Assembly: GCF_014268755.2 (NCBI RefSeq)
Contig: NZ_CP077093.1
Span: 3,522,001-3,586,000, forward strand
Direction of reading: 5' to 3'
Source: Pseudomonas vanderleydeniana
GTDB taxonomy: Bacteria; Pseudomonadota; Gammaproteobacteria; Pseudomonadales; Pseudomonadaceae
DNA: 64,000 nucleotides
Shown here: one piece after another, positions 26,003 to 33,862 of the stretch
Position numbering within the stretch: position 1 is the first letter of the stretch
Layout: every line of letters starts with the position of its first letter
Notes under the pieces: model-generated
What the model saw: only the letters and a program-made list of their open reading frames with translations
Told to the model about the DNA's origin: nothing
Databases searched by the model: none
Position numbers and translations under genes: made by a program

Positions 26003-27040
26003 ATGCCGCAGCCGCTGGATATCACTGCATTACCGCTGTTGGACCTTTCTGCACTCGACGGCAGCGCCGAGCAACGCCAGGTATTTCTTGACGCACTGCG
26101 TCAGGCTGCGCGGGATGTTGGTTTCTTCTATCTGACCGGTCACGGTGTCGACAACGAGCTGCTGCGGCAGGTCCAGGCGCATGCCTGGCAGTTCTTCGCC
26201 TTGCCCGAGGAGGAAAAGGCGGCTGTCGGGATGATCCACTCGCCGCACTTTCGTGGCTACAACCGTGCGGCCTCGGAAATCACCCGGGGCCAGCCGGACC
26301 TGCGCGAGCAGTTCGACGTCGGCGCCGAACGCCAGCCTATTGAAGTAGACGAACACACGCCGACCTGGGCTCGCCTGCAAGGTCCGAACCTGTGGCCGCA
26401 GAAGCTGCCGCAGCTCAGGCCGTTGCTGCTGGAATGGCAACAGCAGATGACCCGCATGTCGCTGCGCCTGTTGCGCGCTTTCGCCGAGGCGCTGTCGCTG
26501 CCTGAAGGGGCCTTCGATCCGTTGTACGGCGACAAGCCCAACGAACACATCAAGCTGATCCGCTATCCGGGCCGCGCTGCGAACGAGAGCAACCAGGGCG
26601 TCGGGGCGCACAAGGATTCCGGTTTTCTCAGTTTTCTGCTGCAGGACCAGCAGGCCGGCCTGCAGGTGGAAGTCGAGGAGGGCCGCTGGATCGACGCGCG
26701 GCCACGGGACAACACCCTGGTGGTGAACATTGGCGAGCTGCTGGAGCTGGCCACCAACGGTTACCTGCGTGCCACGGTGCATCGCGTGCAATCGCCGCCG
26801 GCAGGTAGCGAACGACTGTCGATCGCTTTCTTCCTCGGTGCCCAACTCGATGCGGTGGTGCCGCTCTATCCGCTGCCCACCGCCTTGCTGCGCGAAGCAC
26901 GCGGCCCTGCCAGTGATCCGGACAACCCGCTGTTTCGCGATGTGGGCTGGAACTACCTCAAGGGTCGACTGCGTTCGCACCCTGATGTCGCCCAGCGTTT
27001 CTACGCCGATGCACTGGCACCCAAGGCCGTCAGCGCCTGA
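26003..27040 (+). CDS. 2-oxoglutarate/Fe(II)-dependent oxygenase, isopenicillin-N-synthase family
   Basis: A 345-residue non-heme iron oxygenase. The N-terminal DIOX_N region is present (LDLSALDGSAEQRQVFLDALRQAARDVGFFYLTGHG). The facial triad is visible as His-x-Asp in GAHKDSGFLSFLL (about residues 204-206) and the distal His in RATVHRVQSP, with Arg of GSERLSIAFF binding 2-oxoglutarate. The gene has a GGGAG ribosome site. It is followed 28 bases later by a MetQ-type receptor and its ABC partners, so it probably hydroxylates or cleaves the imported sulfur compound in the cytoplasm. The substrate is not known. Confidence 0.9.
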   Translation: MPQPLDITALPLLDLSALDGSAEQRQVFLDALRQAARDVGFFYLTGHGVDNELLRQVQAHAWQFFALPEEEKAAVGMIHSPHFRGYNRAASEITRGQPDLREQFDVGAERQPIEVDEHTPTWARLQGPNLWPQKLPQLRPLLLEWQQQMTRMSLRLLRAFAEALSLPEGAFDPLYGDKPNEHIKLIRYPGRAANESNQGVGAHKDSGFLSFLLQDQQAGLQVEVEEGRWIDARPRDNTLVVNIGELLELATNGYLRATVHRVQSPPAGSERLSIAFFLGAQLDAVVPLYPLPTALLREARGPASDPDNPLFRDVGWNYLKGRLRSHPDVAQRFYADALAPKAVSA

Positions 27041-27068
27041 CCCTCTCACTCGATCAAGGACTCTTCGC

Positions 27069-27878
27069 ATGCTGAAAAAAACCGCATTGACCCTGGCGGT
27101 CTGGGCCGGGCTTTCCTCCTCGTTTGCTGCACTGGCCGCCGAGCCCTTGCGCGTCGCCGCCGACCCGGTGCCCCACGCCCAGATCCTCGCCTATGTGCAG
27201 AAGCTCGACCCGCAACTGAACCTCAAGGTCATCGAGATTCCCAACGGCGTGAACTCCAACGAGCTGCTGGCCCACGGTGATGTCGATGCCAACTACTTCC
27301 AGCACCTGCCGTACCTGCACTCCCAGGAACAGGCCCTGGGCCAGAAGTTCGCCGTGGCGGCGACCGTGCACATCGAACCACTGGGGATCTATTCGCATCG
27401 GCACAAGAACTTCGACCAGGTGCCGCAGAAGGGGACCGTGGCCGTGCCGAATAATGTCACCAACCTCAGTCGTGCGCTGTACCTGCTGCAGGACAATGGC
27501 CTGATCAGGCTCAAGCCCGGTTTCAACGATCCGGCCACCGACCAGGCCACGCCCAAGGATATCGCCGAGAACCCGAAGCAGTTGAAGATTCTCGAAATCG
27601 AGTCGCCGCAGATACCTCGCGCCCTGGATGATGTCGACCTGGCAGTGATCAACGGCAACTATGCGCTGGAAGCCGGTTTGTCGCCGGCCAAGGATGCCCT
27701 GGGCCTGGAGAAGGCCAATCACAACCCGTATGCCAATATCGTGGTGACCACGCCGAAGCTGCAGGATGACCCGCGTATCAAACAGTTGGCCAAGGACCTG
27801 GCGTCGCCAGAGGTGGCGAAGTTCATCAATGACAACTACTCGGGTTCGGTGATTCCGGTGGCGGGCAACGTGCAATGA
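27069..27878 (+). CDS. MetQ/NlpA-family ABC transporter substrate-binding protein
   Basis: A 269-residue receptor with a Sec signal peptide ([22 protein letters not shown]) and no lipobox Cys. The body has the NlpA/MetQ hallmarks [29 protein letters not shown]-like [17 protein letters not shown], and [15 protein letters not shown]. The family binds methionine or related sulfur compounds. The start at 27069 lies just beyond the oxygenase stop; the reading frame extends upstream but overlaps that gene. Its stop overlaps the ATPase start by four bases. Confidence 0.92.
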   Translation: MLKKTALTLAVWAGLSSSFAALAAEPLRVAADPVPHAQILAYVQKLDPQLNLKVIEIPNGVNSNELLAHGDVDANYFQHLPYLHSQEQALGQKFAVAATVHIEPLGIYSHRHKNFDQVPQKGTVAVPNNVTNLSRALYLLQDNGLIRLKPGFNDPATDQATPKDIAENPKQLKILEIESPQIPRALDDVDLAVINGNYALEAGLSPAKDALGLEKANHNPYANIVVTTPKLQDDPRIKQLAKDLASPEVAKFINDNYSGSVIPVAGNVQ

Positions 27879-28654
27879 TCAGCGTTGAGCAATTGAGCAA
27901 ACGTTATGGCGACGGCCCGCCAGTGTTGGAGCAGGTGTCGCTGGGCATTCCGGACGGCTCGATCTATGGCATCGTGGGTCGTAGCGGTGCTGGCAAGTCG
28001 ACCCTGCTGCGTTGCCTCAATCTGCTCGAACGCCCCAGCTCGGGCCGGGTGGTGGTCGACGGCCAGGACCTGACGACACTGTCTGATCGGGAGCTGCGCC
28101 AACAACGCCAGCGCATCGGCATGATCTTCCAGGGGTTCAACCTGCTGCATTCGCGCACGGTGTTCGACAATGTCGCCGTGCCCCTGGAGATCGCCGGTAC
28201 GCCCAAGGCTGAACGACAGGCCCGGGTCAGCGAGTTGCTGGAGCTGGTGGGGCTGGCGGACAAGGCCGGGGCCTTTCCATCGCAATTGTCTGGCGGGCAG
28301 AAGCAGCGGGTCGGGATGGCCCGGGCTTTGGCGGCGCGCCCGGCCTATCTGCTGTCGGACGAGGCCACCAGTGCGCTGGACCCGGAAACCACCGAGTCGA
28401 TCCTGCACTTGCTACGCGACATCAATCGGCGCCTGGGCCTGACCATCGTGCTGATCACCCATGAACTGGATGTGGTCAGGTCGATCTGCGATCACGCCGC
28501 GTCCCTGGCCCAGGGCCGGCTTTTGGAGGCCGGGCCGCTGTCGCGTCTGCTGGCCGATCCGGACTCGGCGCTGGGGCGCTCGCTGCGTCCTGCCGCACCG
28601 GTACATGTCGAGGATGAAGTCCGCACCCCACGCCTGAGGCTGGCACTGCTATGA
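27875..28654 (+). CDS. Methionine-type ABC transporter ATP-binding protein (MetN-like, short form)
   Basis: A 259-residue ATPase with Walker [11 protein letters not shown]-loop region [21 protein letters not shown] (typical of MetN), signature [10 protein letters not shown] and Walker [17 protein letters not shown]. Classical MetN proteins carry a C-terminal NIL/ACT-like domain of about 90 residues that binds methionine and shuts the transporter off. Here the chain ends about 25 residues after the ATPase core, so that feedback domain is missing. It starts with ATGA overlap on the receptor stop and overlaps the permease start in the same way. Confidence 0.9.
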   Translation: MISVEQLSKRYGDGPPVLEQVSLGIPDGSIYGIVGRSGAGKSTLLRCLNLLERPSSGRVVVDGQDLTTLSDRELRQQRQRIGMIFQGFNLLHSRTVFDNVAVPLEIAGTPKAERQARVSELLELVGLADKAGAFPSQLSGGQKQRVGMARALAARPAYLLSDEATSALDPETTESILHLLRDINRRLGLTIVLITHELDVVRSICDHAASLAQGRLLEAGPLSRLLADPDSALGRSLRPAAPVHVEDEVRTPRLRLALL

Positions 28655-29322
28655 ACCGTACGATCGACTGGAACGAGATCTTCCAACTGGTACTCAACGC
28701 CACGGGGGAAACGCTCTACATGGTGCTCCTGGCGGGGTTGTTCACCTTGCTGATCGGTCTGCCGCTGGGGGTGTTGCTGTTCGTCACCCGCCGCCATGGC
28801 CTGTATCCGCTGCCGCGGCTGAACAGCAGCCTGGCGGCGCTGGTCAACCTGGGGCGGTCACTGCCGTTCGTGGTGATGCTGATTGCGCTGATTCCGCTGA
28901 CCCGGTTGATTGTCGGCACCACCCTGGGCAGCACGGCCGCCGTAGTGCCGATCACCATCGGTGCCTTTCCGTTCTTTGCCCGTATCGTCGAAAGTGCCCT
29001 GGATGAGGTCGAAAAGGGGCGAATCGAGGCCATTCTATCCATGGGCGGCGATATCCGTCACGTGATCTTCAAGGTGCTGCTGCCCGAGTCGCTGCCGGCG
29101 TTACTGGCCGGTGTCACGCTGACCGTGGTGATGCTGATCGGTTTTTCGTCCATGGCCGGGGTCATCGGCGGTGGCGGGCTGGGGGACCTGGCCATCCGCT
29201 ACGGCTACCAGCGTTTCAACAACGAAGTCATGGTCGCCACGGTGGTGGTCCTGGTCATCCTGGTGCAGGGCGTACAGAGCCTGGGCGATCGCCTGGTGCG
29301 CTCCCTGGCCCATCGGCGCTGA
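28651..29322 (+). CDS. Methionine-type ABC transporter permease (MetI-like)
   Basis: A 223-residue permease with five membrane segments. Family blocks are [59 protein letters not shown] and the coupling loop [30 protein letters not shown], followed by [20 protein letters not shown]. The ATG overlaps the MetN-like stop (ATGA at 28651). It closes the oxygenase-MetQNI operon; no hairpin terminator follows within 40 bases. Confidence 0.92.
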   Translation: MNRTIDWNEIFQLVLNATGETLYMVLLAGLFTLLIGLPLGVLLFVTRRHGLYPLPRLNSSLAALVNLGRSLPFVVMLIALIPLTRLIVGTTLGSTAAVVPITIGAFPFFARIVESALDEVEKGRIEAILSMGGDIRHVIFKVLLPESLPALLAGVTLTVVMLIGFSSMAGVIGGGGLGDLAIRYGYQRFNNEVMVATVVVLVILVQGVQSLGDRLVRSLAHRR

Positions 29323-29523
29323 ATTTTTTTCGTATCGCTTAGACTGATTATTTCTGGCGGTTATTGGTATAGCGCTTCCGGGCATATCCATGACGGGCAA
29401 AGCGTCGCTGGATCTTCCATTTTTTCCGCTTTGGCGACGCAACGGTCGCCAAGGCAGAAATCCTCTCGTAAACGACAGCAAAAACTCCGCTGTGGCAGCC
29501 GTTCCTGCTGCTCCACCGGCGTC

Positions 29524-29551
29524 TTGTCGTGCGTTCGGCAATCCCTAGAAT
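29524..29551 (+). promoter_or_regulatory. Candidate sigma-70 promoter of the methionine-rich gene
   Basis: TTGTCG (29524-29529) and TAGAAT (29546-29551) are separated by 16 bases, about 48 bases before the ATG at 29600. The rest of the 277-base gap 29323-29599 shows no gene on either strand. Confidence 0.4.
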
Positions 29552-29599
29552 CCGCCTCCATCCGCTTCATCCAACTATCGAAGATCAGGGAGTTTCACC

Positions 29600-30106
29600 A
29601 TGATGAATGCCATGCAGATGCCAATGCCGATGAACGCCATGCCCATGATGCCCGCCATGGGAATGCCGATGATGATGGCAACCATGACCTGCGAAATGAT
29701 GGACGACGGCATGCTGTGCACGATGATGCCGGCCGCGGGCATGGACATGGCGATGTTCAGGAACAGCGCGCAGATGATGCAGATGATGATGGACTGCGGC
29801 ATGCCGATGATGATGCATTGCGCCAACATGAGCATGATGTGCATGTCCCAGGCGGCCATGGCCATGCCGATGATGGGCGGCATGATGCCAATGCCGATGA
29901 TGGGCATGCCGATGCCTTCGATGAAGTGCGTGATGGAGTGCACCCTGCAGGGCGATGCCATGATGTGCAAGATCATGCCAATGGCAGGCATGAACATGGA
30001 CATGATGAAGAGTTGCTGCAACCTGATGATGAAACTGATGAACGACTGTGGCATGCCGATGATGATGAGCTGCAACGGCATGCCGTTGATGTGCTGCACC
30101 TGCTGA
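29600..30106 (+). CDS. Methionine- and cysteine-rich tandem-repeat protein, function unknown
   Basis: A 168-residue protein in which I count 66 Met and 15 Cys, so nearly half of all residues carry sulfur. It has one aromatic residue (Phe53), no Trp or Tyr, and few charges. Two copies of one unit follow each other with an offset of 83-84 residues. Each has a Met/Pro/Gly-rich lead (1-28; 84-111) and a core with matching Cys (31/114, 40/123, 66/150, 74/158, 81/165), the motif DCGMPMMM (65-72; 149-156) and a shared Pro-x-x-Gly-Met (44-48; 127-131). A ribosome site (AGGGAG, 7-8 bases before ATG) and a strong terminator support it as a real gene. No positively charged signal sequence is visible, so a cytoplasmic site is likelier. 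It lies downstream of the MetNIQ-type operon. Copper(I) binding, an oxidant sink or a sulfur reserve are all conceivable. I do not recognise the family with confidence. Confidence 0.85.
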   Translation: MMNAMQMPMPMNAMPMMPAMGMPMMMATMTCEMMDDGMLCTMMPAAGMDMAMFRNSAQMMQMMMDCGMPMMMHCANMSMMCMSQAAMAMPMMGGMMPMPMMGMPMPSMKCVMECTLQGDAMMCKIMPMAGMNMDMMKSCCNLMMKLMNDCGMPMMMSCNGMPLMCCTC

Positions 30107-30126
30107 TCGGTTGCCTGGTTGCAGCA

Positions 30127-30159
30127 AGCCCGGCGGGAGAGATCCACGCCGGGCTTTTT
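30127..30159 (+). terminator. Intrinsic terminator of the methionine-rich gene
   Basis: A 9-bp stem (agcccggcg / cgccgggct) with an 11-base loop is followed by a run of Ts, 20 bases after the stop codon. The convergent regulator gene ends at 30173. Confidence 0.85.
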
Positions 30160-30172
30160 CATGCCTGTTCGT

Positions 30173-30820
30173 TCAGTCCGGGCGTTCGGGGTGGGTCACC
30201 ACCAGGTAGGCCACCGCTTCACTGTCGGCCGGATTGCGATAACGGTGCGGCTGGTCGGCGTAGAACAGGATCGAGTCGCCGGGTGAGAGCAGGTAGCGCT
30301 CCTCGTTCAGGCTGATCTCCAGTACGCCCTGGGACACCACCAGGTTTTCCTGGACGCCCGGGCCGTGGCCCGCGGATTCTTCTTCACCCAGCGGGCTCAG
30401 GCGCAGTTCGTAGAATTCCGATTGACGAGCCACGTCGAAAGGAAACAGCGCGCGACTGACAAAGCTGCCGTTGGCACTGACCAGGCGTTTGCTCTGGCTG
30501 GCCGAAAGCACGGCGACGCCTTCGAAGGCACGATGTTCGAGGAAGGCGGCGACCGACACCTTCAGGCCCTTGGCGATCTTGCACAGCACCTTGATCGACG
30601 GCACGCTGCGACCGGACTCGATCTGCGCCAGCATCGCCCGGCTGACGCCGCATTGGCGGGCGAGGGCGTCCAGGGAAAGGTGGTGCTTGCCGCGTAGACG
30701 TTGCAGGTTCTGGGCGACCCGGGCACAAATCGAGTCTTCCTCGAGCGTTGCCAGGTGGTTCAGCTCCAGGGCGTGTTCATCAACACTGGCCAGGAACCGC
30801 GAAGGGTCTTGTGCATTCAC
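30173..30820 (-). CDS. XRE-family regulator with C-terminal cupin sensor domain
   Basis: About 215 residues from the GTG at 30820. The N-terminal helix-turn-helix reads LRGKHHLSLDALARQCGVSRAMLAQIESGRSVPSIKVLCKIAKGL. A C-terminal cupin domain (GVQENLVVSQGVLEISLNEERYLLSPGDSILFYADQPHRYRNP) should bind a small ligand. Such regulators control amino-acid, polyamine or sulfur metabolism genes. The GTG overlaps the stop of the 53-codon gene upstream (GTGA), indicating translational coupling. A longer in-frame start exists but would read antisense-like sequence of that small gene. Target genes are not visible; the AT-rich sequence upstream of the small gene may hold an autoregulatory site. Confidence 0.88.
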   Translation of the reverse strand: MNAQDPSRFLASVDEHALELNHLATLEEDSICARVAQNLQRLRGKHHLSLDALARQCGVSRAMLAQIESGRSVPSIKVLCKIAKGLKVSVAAFLEHRAFEGVAVLSASQSKRLVSANGSFVSRALFPFDVARQSEFYELRLSPLGEEESAGHGPGVQENLVVSQGVLEISLNEERYLLSPGDSILFYADQPHRYRNPADSEAVAYLVVTHPERPD

Positions 30821-30978
30821 GCGTGACGGGTCTCGCTGGCGGGTGCGCCCTGGGCCCATTGGCATGCCTGCTGGCCGGCATTGCGTGCGTAGAGCGCCCA
30901 CAGCGCCCGTCCCAGCTGTTGCGCCTGTTTGCGTTTGCGGTAGTGAGCGAGGTCGATGACGTTATCGGTCGGGCGCAT
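30817..30978 (-). CDS. 53-residue basic protein coupled to the XRE-cupin regulator
   Basis: A small gene starting at ATG 30978 behind an ideal AGGAG site (ACACAGGAGAGTCCCC). The product begins MRPTDNVIDLAHYRKRKQAQ and is basic and probably alpha-helical. There is no membrane segment or known domain. Its stop overlaps the regulator's GTG start by four bases, so the two are read together. I do not recognise a function; it may be a partner or leader for the regulator. Confidence 0.7.
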   Translation of the reverse strand: MRPTDNVIDLAHYRKRKQAQQLGRALWALYARNAGQQACQWAQGAPASETRHA

Positions 30979-31016
30979 GGGGACTCTCCTGTGTCGGTAT
31001 GAGCGGAGAGTACGTG

Positions 31017-31072
31017 GTTGTTTTAATAACGATAAATACTGATTATTTATTGATTGATTACTTTTGGATCTT
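31017..31072. promoter_or_regulatory. AT-rich region upstream of the small protein/XRE-cupin operon
   Basis: Within the 399-base gap 30979-31377 this AT-rich stretch (ttaataacgataaatactg...) contains overlapping TTATTGATTGATTA. That resembles the TTTATTGAT element of the control region 25695-26002. It probably carries the promoter of the minus-strand operon starting at 30978. The rest of the gap is REP/BIME sequence. Confidence 0.35.
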
Positions 31073-31101
31073 AGTCGGCATTCCACAGGCCAGCCCGTCC
31101 T

Positions 31102-31129
31102 TGTAGGAGCCAGCAAGCTGGCGCCTACA
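31102..31129. repeat. REP-type palindrome
   Basis: The sequence TGTAGGAGCCAGC-AAG-CTGGCGCCTACA is a nearly perfect 12-13 bp inverted repeat of the REP class, placed between the AT-rich promoter region and the BIME at 31184-31312. Confidence 0.65.
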
Positions 31130-31183
31130 GGGAGCTGGGCGCACGGCCGTCTGCCAGACCGGACGGGCAGGTTGGCAGCCCAT

Positions 31184-31312
31184 GTGGCGAGCGGGCTTGC
31201 CCGCGCTGGGTTGCAGGGCAACCCCAAAGCCAGGTTGCTCAATGCTTCTGTCATACCGCGTCAGCAGAGTTGGGGCTGCTGCGCCCCCCGCGCGGGCAAG
31301 CCCGCTCGCCAC
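31184..31312. repeat. BIME: inverted pair of REP elements with 23-bp perfect arms
   Basis: A 23-base arm beginning gtggcgagcgggcttgcc (31184-31206) is repeated in perfect inverted form at 31290-31312, enclosing about 83 bases. A degenerate copy of the same element occupies 47066-47195. These are typical bacterial interspersed mosaic elements of pseudomonads, mobilised by RAYT transposases, none of which is in the window. Confidence 0.8.
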
Positions 31313-31377
31313 GGAAGGAGTACAATGCCTGGCCCGGGTCGAGCCCGGACATGCCTTTGCCCGGAGCCCGATTGTCG

Positions 31378-32058
31378 ATGTTCACGCTTACCCACCTGCA
31401 AACCCCGCCCCCCGAATCGATCAGGAGCCAGATCCTGCAGATGGTGGTCGATTACTTCACCGACATCAGCCAGGTCGCGCTGCCCCCGAGCAATCCGCTG
31501 TACAACCTCTATCAGTACGGGGTCGGCTACGAGGTGCATCTTTACCTGGATGCCATGGACGGCAGCAAGGGAATCCCGGCAGAACTCATCGTGGCCCTGG
31601 ATGCAGATGAGCCGTCGCAGGTGCTGGGCTTTGTGCTGTATCTACCGGCCAGGGACGATCCTCAAGCCTGTGCCGTGGCCTACATGGCCGTCAGGGCCGA
31701 TCGTCGCCGGCAGGGCGTGGCGCGGGCGATGCTCGAGCGGATGTTCGAGCACTATCCCCATGCCGAGCTCGCCTGTGCCCCCGGCAAGGTGCCGCATTTC
31801 GAGGCGATGGGTTTCCAGGTGCTGGCCGCGCGCGGTCCACAGGTGCTGATGAATACCCGTGACCACGGTACCGACGGCCTGATTGCGGTGATCGATGTGG
31901 CGCCGATCTACAGCTCCAAGGAGGTTCGGCAGATTCACGCCTACCTGTTGCAGCAGCATGGCCGCAAGGCGATGGCCGAAGCGGAGAAAAAACGCGACCG
32001 TCACCTTGACCAGATGACGCGCCAGGCCAGTGCACTGGTCCTGGAGCGCCTTGGCTGA
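31378..32058 (+). CDS. GNAT-family N-acetyltransferase
   Basis: A 226-residue protein with an acetyl-CoA motif AVAYMAVRADRRRQGVARAMLERM and the following LACAPGKVPHFEAMGFQVL. It has a long C-terminal extension (IYSSKEVRQIHAYLLQQHGRKAMAEAEKKRDRHLDQMTRQ) that is highly charged and helical. Start 31378 (MFTLTHL) is preferred; an ATG 27 bases upstream is also in frame. The acceptor substrate is unknown and the gene has no operon partners. Confidence 0.8.
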   Translation: MFTLTHLQTPPPESIRSQILQMVVDYFTDISQVALPPSNPLYNLYQYGVGYEVHLYLDAMDGSKGIPAELIVALDADEPSQVLGFVLYLPARDDPQACAVAYMAVRADRRRQGVARAMLERMFEHYPHAELACAPGKVPHFEAMGFQVLAARGPQVLMNTRDHGTDGLIAVIDVAPIYSSKEVRQIHAYLLQQHGRKAMAEAEKKRDRHLDQMTRQASALVLERLG

Positions 32059-32064
32059 CAGGGG

Positions 32065-32919
32065 TTACTGCTGGGTGCCGAACAGCGCCGTCCAGTAGAT
32101 GCCTGAATCACTCTTGGGGTCGACCGCATAGGCGCCGCCCATTTCGTGGAACTGCGGATTCATCAGGTTGGCGCAGTGCCCGGGACTGGCGAGCCAGCCG
32201 TCGACCACCTTGCGCCCGCTGTCCTGTCCGGCGGCGATGTTCTCGCCGATCTGCTGGGCAATGTAGCCCGCCAGTTCTGCCCGGTCGCCGGGCGTGTGGC
32301 CCTCACGATCCTGGTGATCGAAAAAATTGCTGTTGGCCATGTTGCGACTATGGCCCTCGGCGGCGCTGGCCAGCAGGGCATTCCAGGCCAATGGCGCGCT
32401 GGCGGCGAAGGACTGGCCACCACACTGACGCGGTTGGCTGCGGGCGGTATTGATCATTTCCAGCAACTTCTGTCCCTCGGCCTGGGAATCGCCCAGGCGT
32501 GCCGTCAACAGCGGGCGTGCCAGGACGATGCGCCAGTCGTTGCCCTGGCGGCTGACCCCGATGTCGACGAACTGCGGGTCGAGTACCACCCGGCAGAAAC
32601 TCTCGCGTACCGCTTTCATCGCCGCATCGGCATCCCGTGGCCCGGACAGGCTGATCGCCTGGACATTGACCATCGGGTAGGCCGCGCGCGACAACGCCTG
32701 TTGCAGGTCGCCCGGGCTGTCAGGCGGCAGGACCAGGCGTGGGTCCGCGGCCAGGGGCGGCAGTTCCAGCGAGGCTTGGCCACCACAGCGCTGGACCTGG
32801 CCGCGGTAGCTGTTGATCGACTGCAGCAGTTGCGTTTCGTCGCTGGCCAGGGCGTTGGCGCTGGCTGCCAGCCCCAGTGCGAGCAGGGTAAGACGCAGGT
32901 TGGAAAACAGGGTGCGCAT
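32065..32919 (-). CDS. Secreted CAP (SCP/PR1)-domain protein
   Basis: A 284-residue protein with a signal peptide (LRLTLLALGLAASANALA). The C-terminal CAP domain starts near LLEMINTARSQPRQCGGQ and contains ASAAEGHSRNMANSNFFDHQDREGHTPGDRAELAGY, IGENIAAGQ and WLASPGHCANLMNPQFHEMGGAY. The CAP His and Glu residues are present. The N-terminal half holds a weaker Cys-containing repeat (LLQSINSYRGQVQRCGG) that mirrors the start of the CAP domain. Start 32919 was chosen for the AGGAGG six bases before the ATG. Bacterial CAP proteins are extracytoplasmic; this one's role is unknown. Confidence 0.85.
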   Translation of the reverse strand: MRTLFSNLRLTLLALGLAASANALASDETQLLQSINSYRGQVQRCGGQASLELPPLAADPRLVLPPDSPGDLQQALSRAAYPMVNVQAISLSGPRDADAAMKAVRESFCRVVLDPQFVDIGVSRQGNDWRIVLARPLLTARLGDSQAEGQKLLEMINTARSQPRQCGGQSFAASAPLAWNALLASAAEGHSRNMANSNFFDHQDREGHTPGDRAELAGYIAQQIGENIAAGQDSGRKVVDGWLASPGHCANLMNPQFHEMGGAYAVDPKSDSGIYWTALFGTQQ

Positions 32920-33111
32920 GGACATCCTCCTCGAACGAACTGCGCACATGATGCGCGATAGCACCCGGGTCCAGGCAAGGTGTTTTGTGTGAAACCGAGT
33001 GCGGAATGATTTATTCACACCGCTGTCGAACCTGCCAGCCCACCCCGGATCGACTGCCCGGCCGGGGCCGGGTGACCATCGTGGGCAGGGTTCATTCAAC
33101 AGGGTGCAATC

Positions 33112-33738
33112 ATGCGTCTGAACTGGATCGTCGCGTGTCTTGTTGTTGTCTTTACCAGCGAAGCGGCCCTCGCGCTCGCCGAGCAATCCGCCCCCCAGCC
33201 GCAAGTCGTCATCGACAAGGCCGAGGCCCTGGAGCAGAAGGCCGCGGAAAAGGAGAGCCCGGCGGCGGAACCCAAGGCGCCGATCCTGACCAAGGTCGAG
33301 ACCCAGGTGGTGGATCCGGCCGGTGATGCGGCGGTGGCCGACACCATCACCTGTCTGTCGCGGACCATTTATTGGGAGGCCAAGGGTGGGCAACCGGCCG
33401 ACATGGAGGCGGTGGCCAGCGTCGTGCTCAATCGCCTCGGTCACGAAGGTTTTCCCGGGACTATCTGCGAGGTGGTCAAGCAGGGCTCGGAGAAAAAGGC
33501 CTGCCAGTTTTCCTGGTGGTGCGATGGTCGCCCCGACGATGTCCAAGAAGAAGATCGCTATGCGGTTGCCAAGGAAATCGCCCGCAAGGCGCTCAACCAG
33601 CAGCTCAAGGACCGCACCAACGGCGCCATGTACTTTCATGACCGCAGTGTCAGCCCGGATTGGGTCAGGCAGTACATCCGTACCGCCGAGACCGGCAAGT
33701 TCCTGTTCTACAAACCTCGGGACGACAAGGCGAAATAG
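33112..33738 (+). CDS. SleB-type cell-wall hydrolase (Hydrolase_2)
   Basis: A 208-residue exported protein: signal peptide (LNWIVACLVVVFTSEAALALA), a charged linker rich in Glu, Lys and Pro (about residues 25-65), then the SleB domain CLSRTIYWEAKGGQPADMEAVASVVLNRL with catalytic Glu and CQFSWWCDGR near the centre. The family cleaves peptidoglycan. It lies divergent from the CAP-domain gene, sharing a 192-base gap with it. It is not a spore gene here, since pseudomonads do not sporulate; cell-wall remodelling is the likely role. Confidence 0.88.
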   Translation: MRLNWIVACLVVVFTSEAALALAEQSAPQPQVVIDKAEALEQKAAEKESPAAEPKAPILTKVETQVVDPAGDAAVADTITCLSRTIYWEAKGGQPADMEAVASVVLNRLGHEGFPGTICEVVKQGSEKKACQFSWWCDGRPDDVQEEDRYAVAKEIARKALNQQLKDRTNGAMYFHDRSVSPDWVRQYIRTAETGKFLFYKPRDDKAK

Positions 33739-33862
33739 TCCCGTGTAGCGCAATGGGGCGGTCAATCCCTGAAAATGGTCTTAAATAACCGTCAGGGGGT
33801 GCCGGCACGCTTCCCGTTCCTGCGGCCGGCCGGTTTGTCCTGCGCCGATGGAGGGCCGCATT

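Noticed and set aside
29431..30315. Long Asp/His-rich plus-strand frame and long His/Met-rich minus-strand frames over the methionine-rich gene
   Set aside because: They are by-products of the repeated ATG/GATG composition. Only the frame at 29600 has a ribosome site, conserved Cys positions between repeats and a terminator in the right place.
32065..33765. 566-residue minus-strand reading spanning the CAP gene and the region opposite the SleB gene
   Set aside because: The N-terminal half is antisense to a clear SleB-domain protein. The signal peptide and ribosome site at 32919 define the real start.
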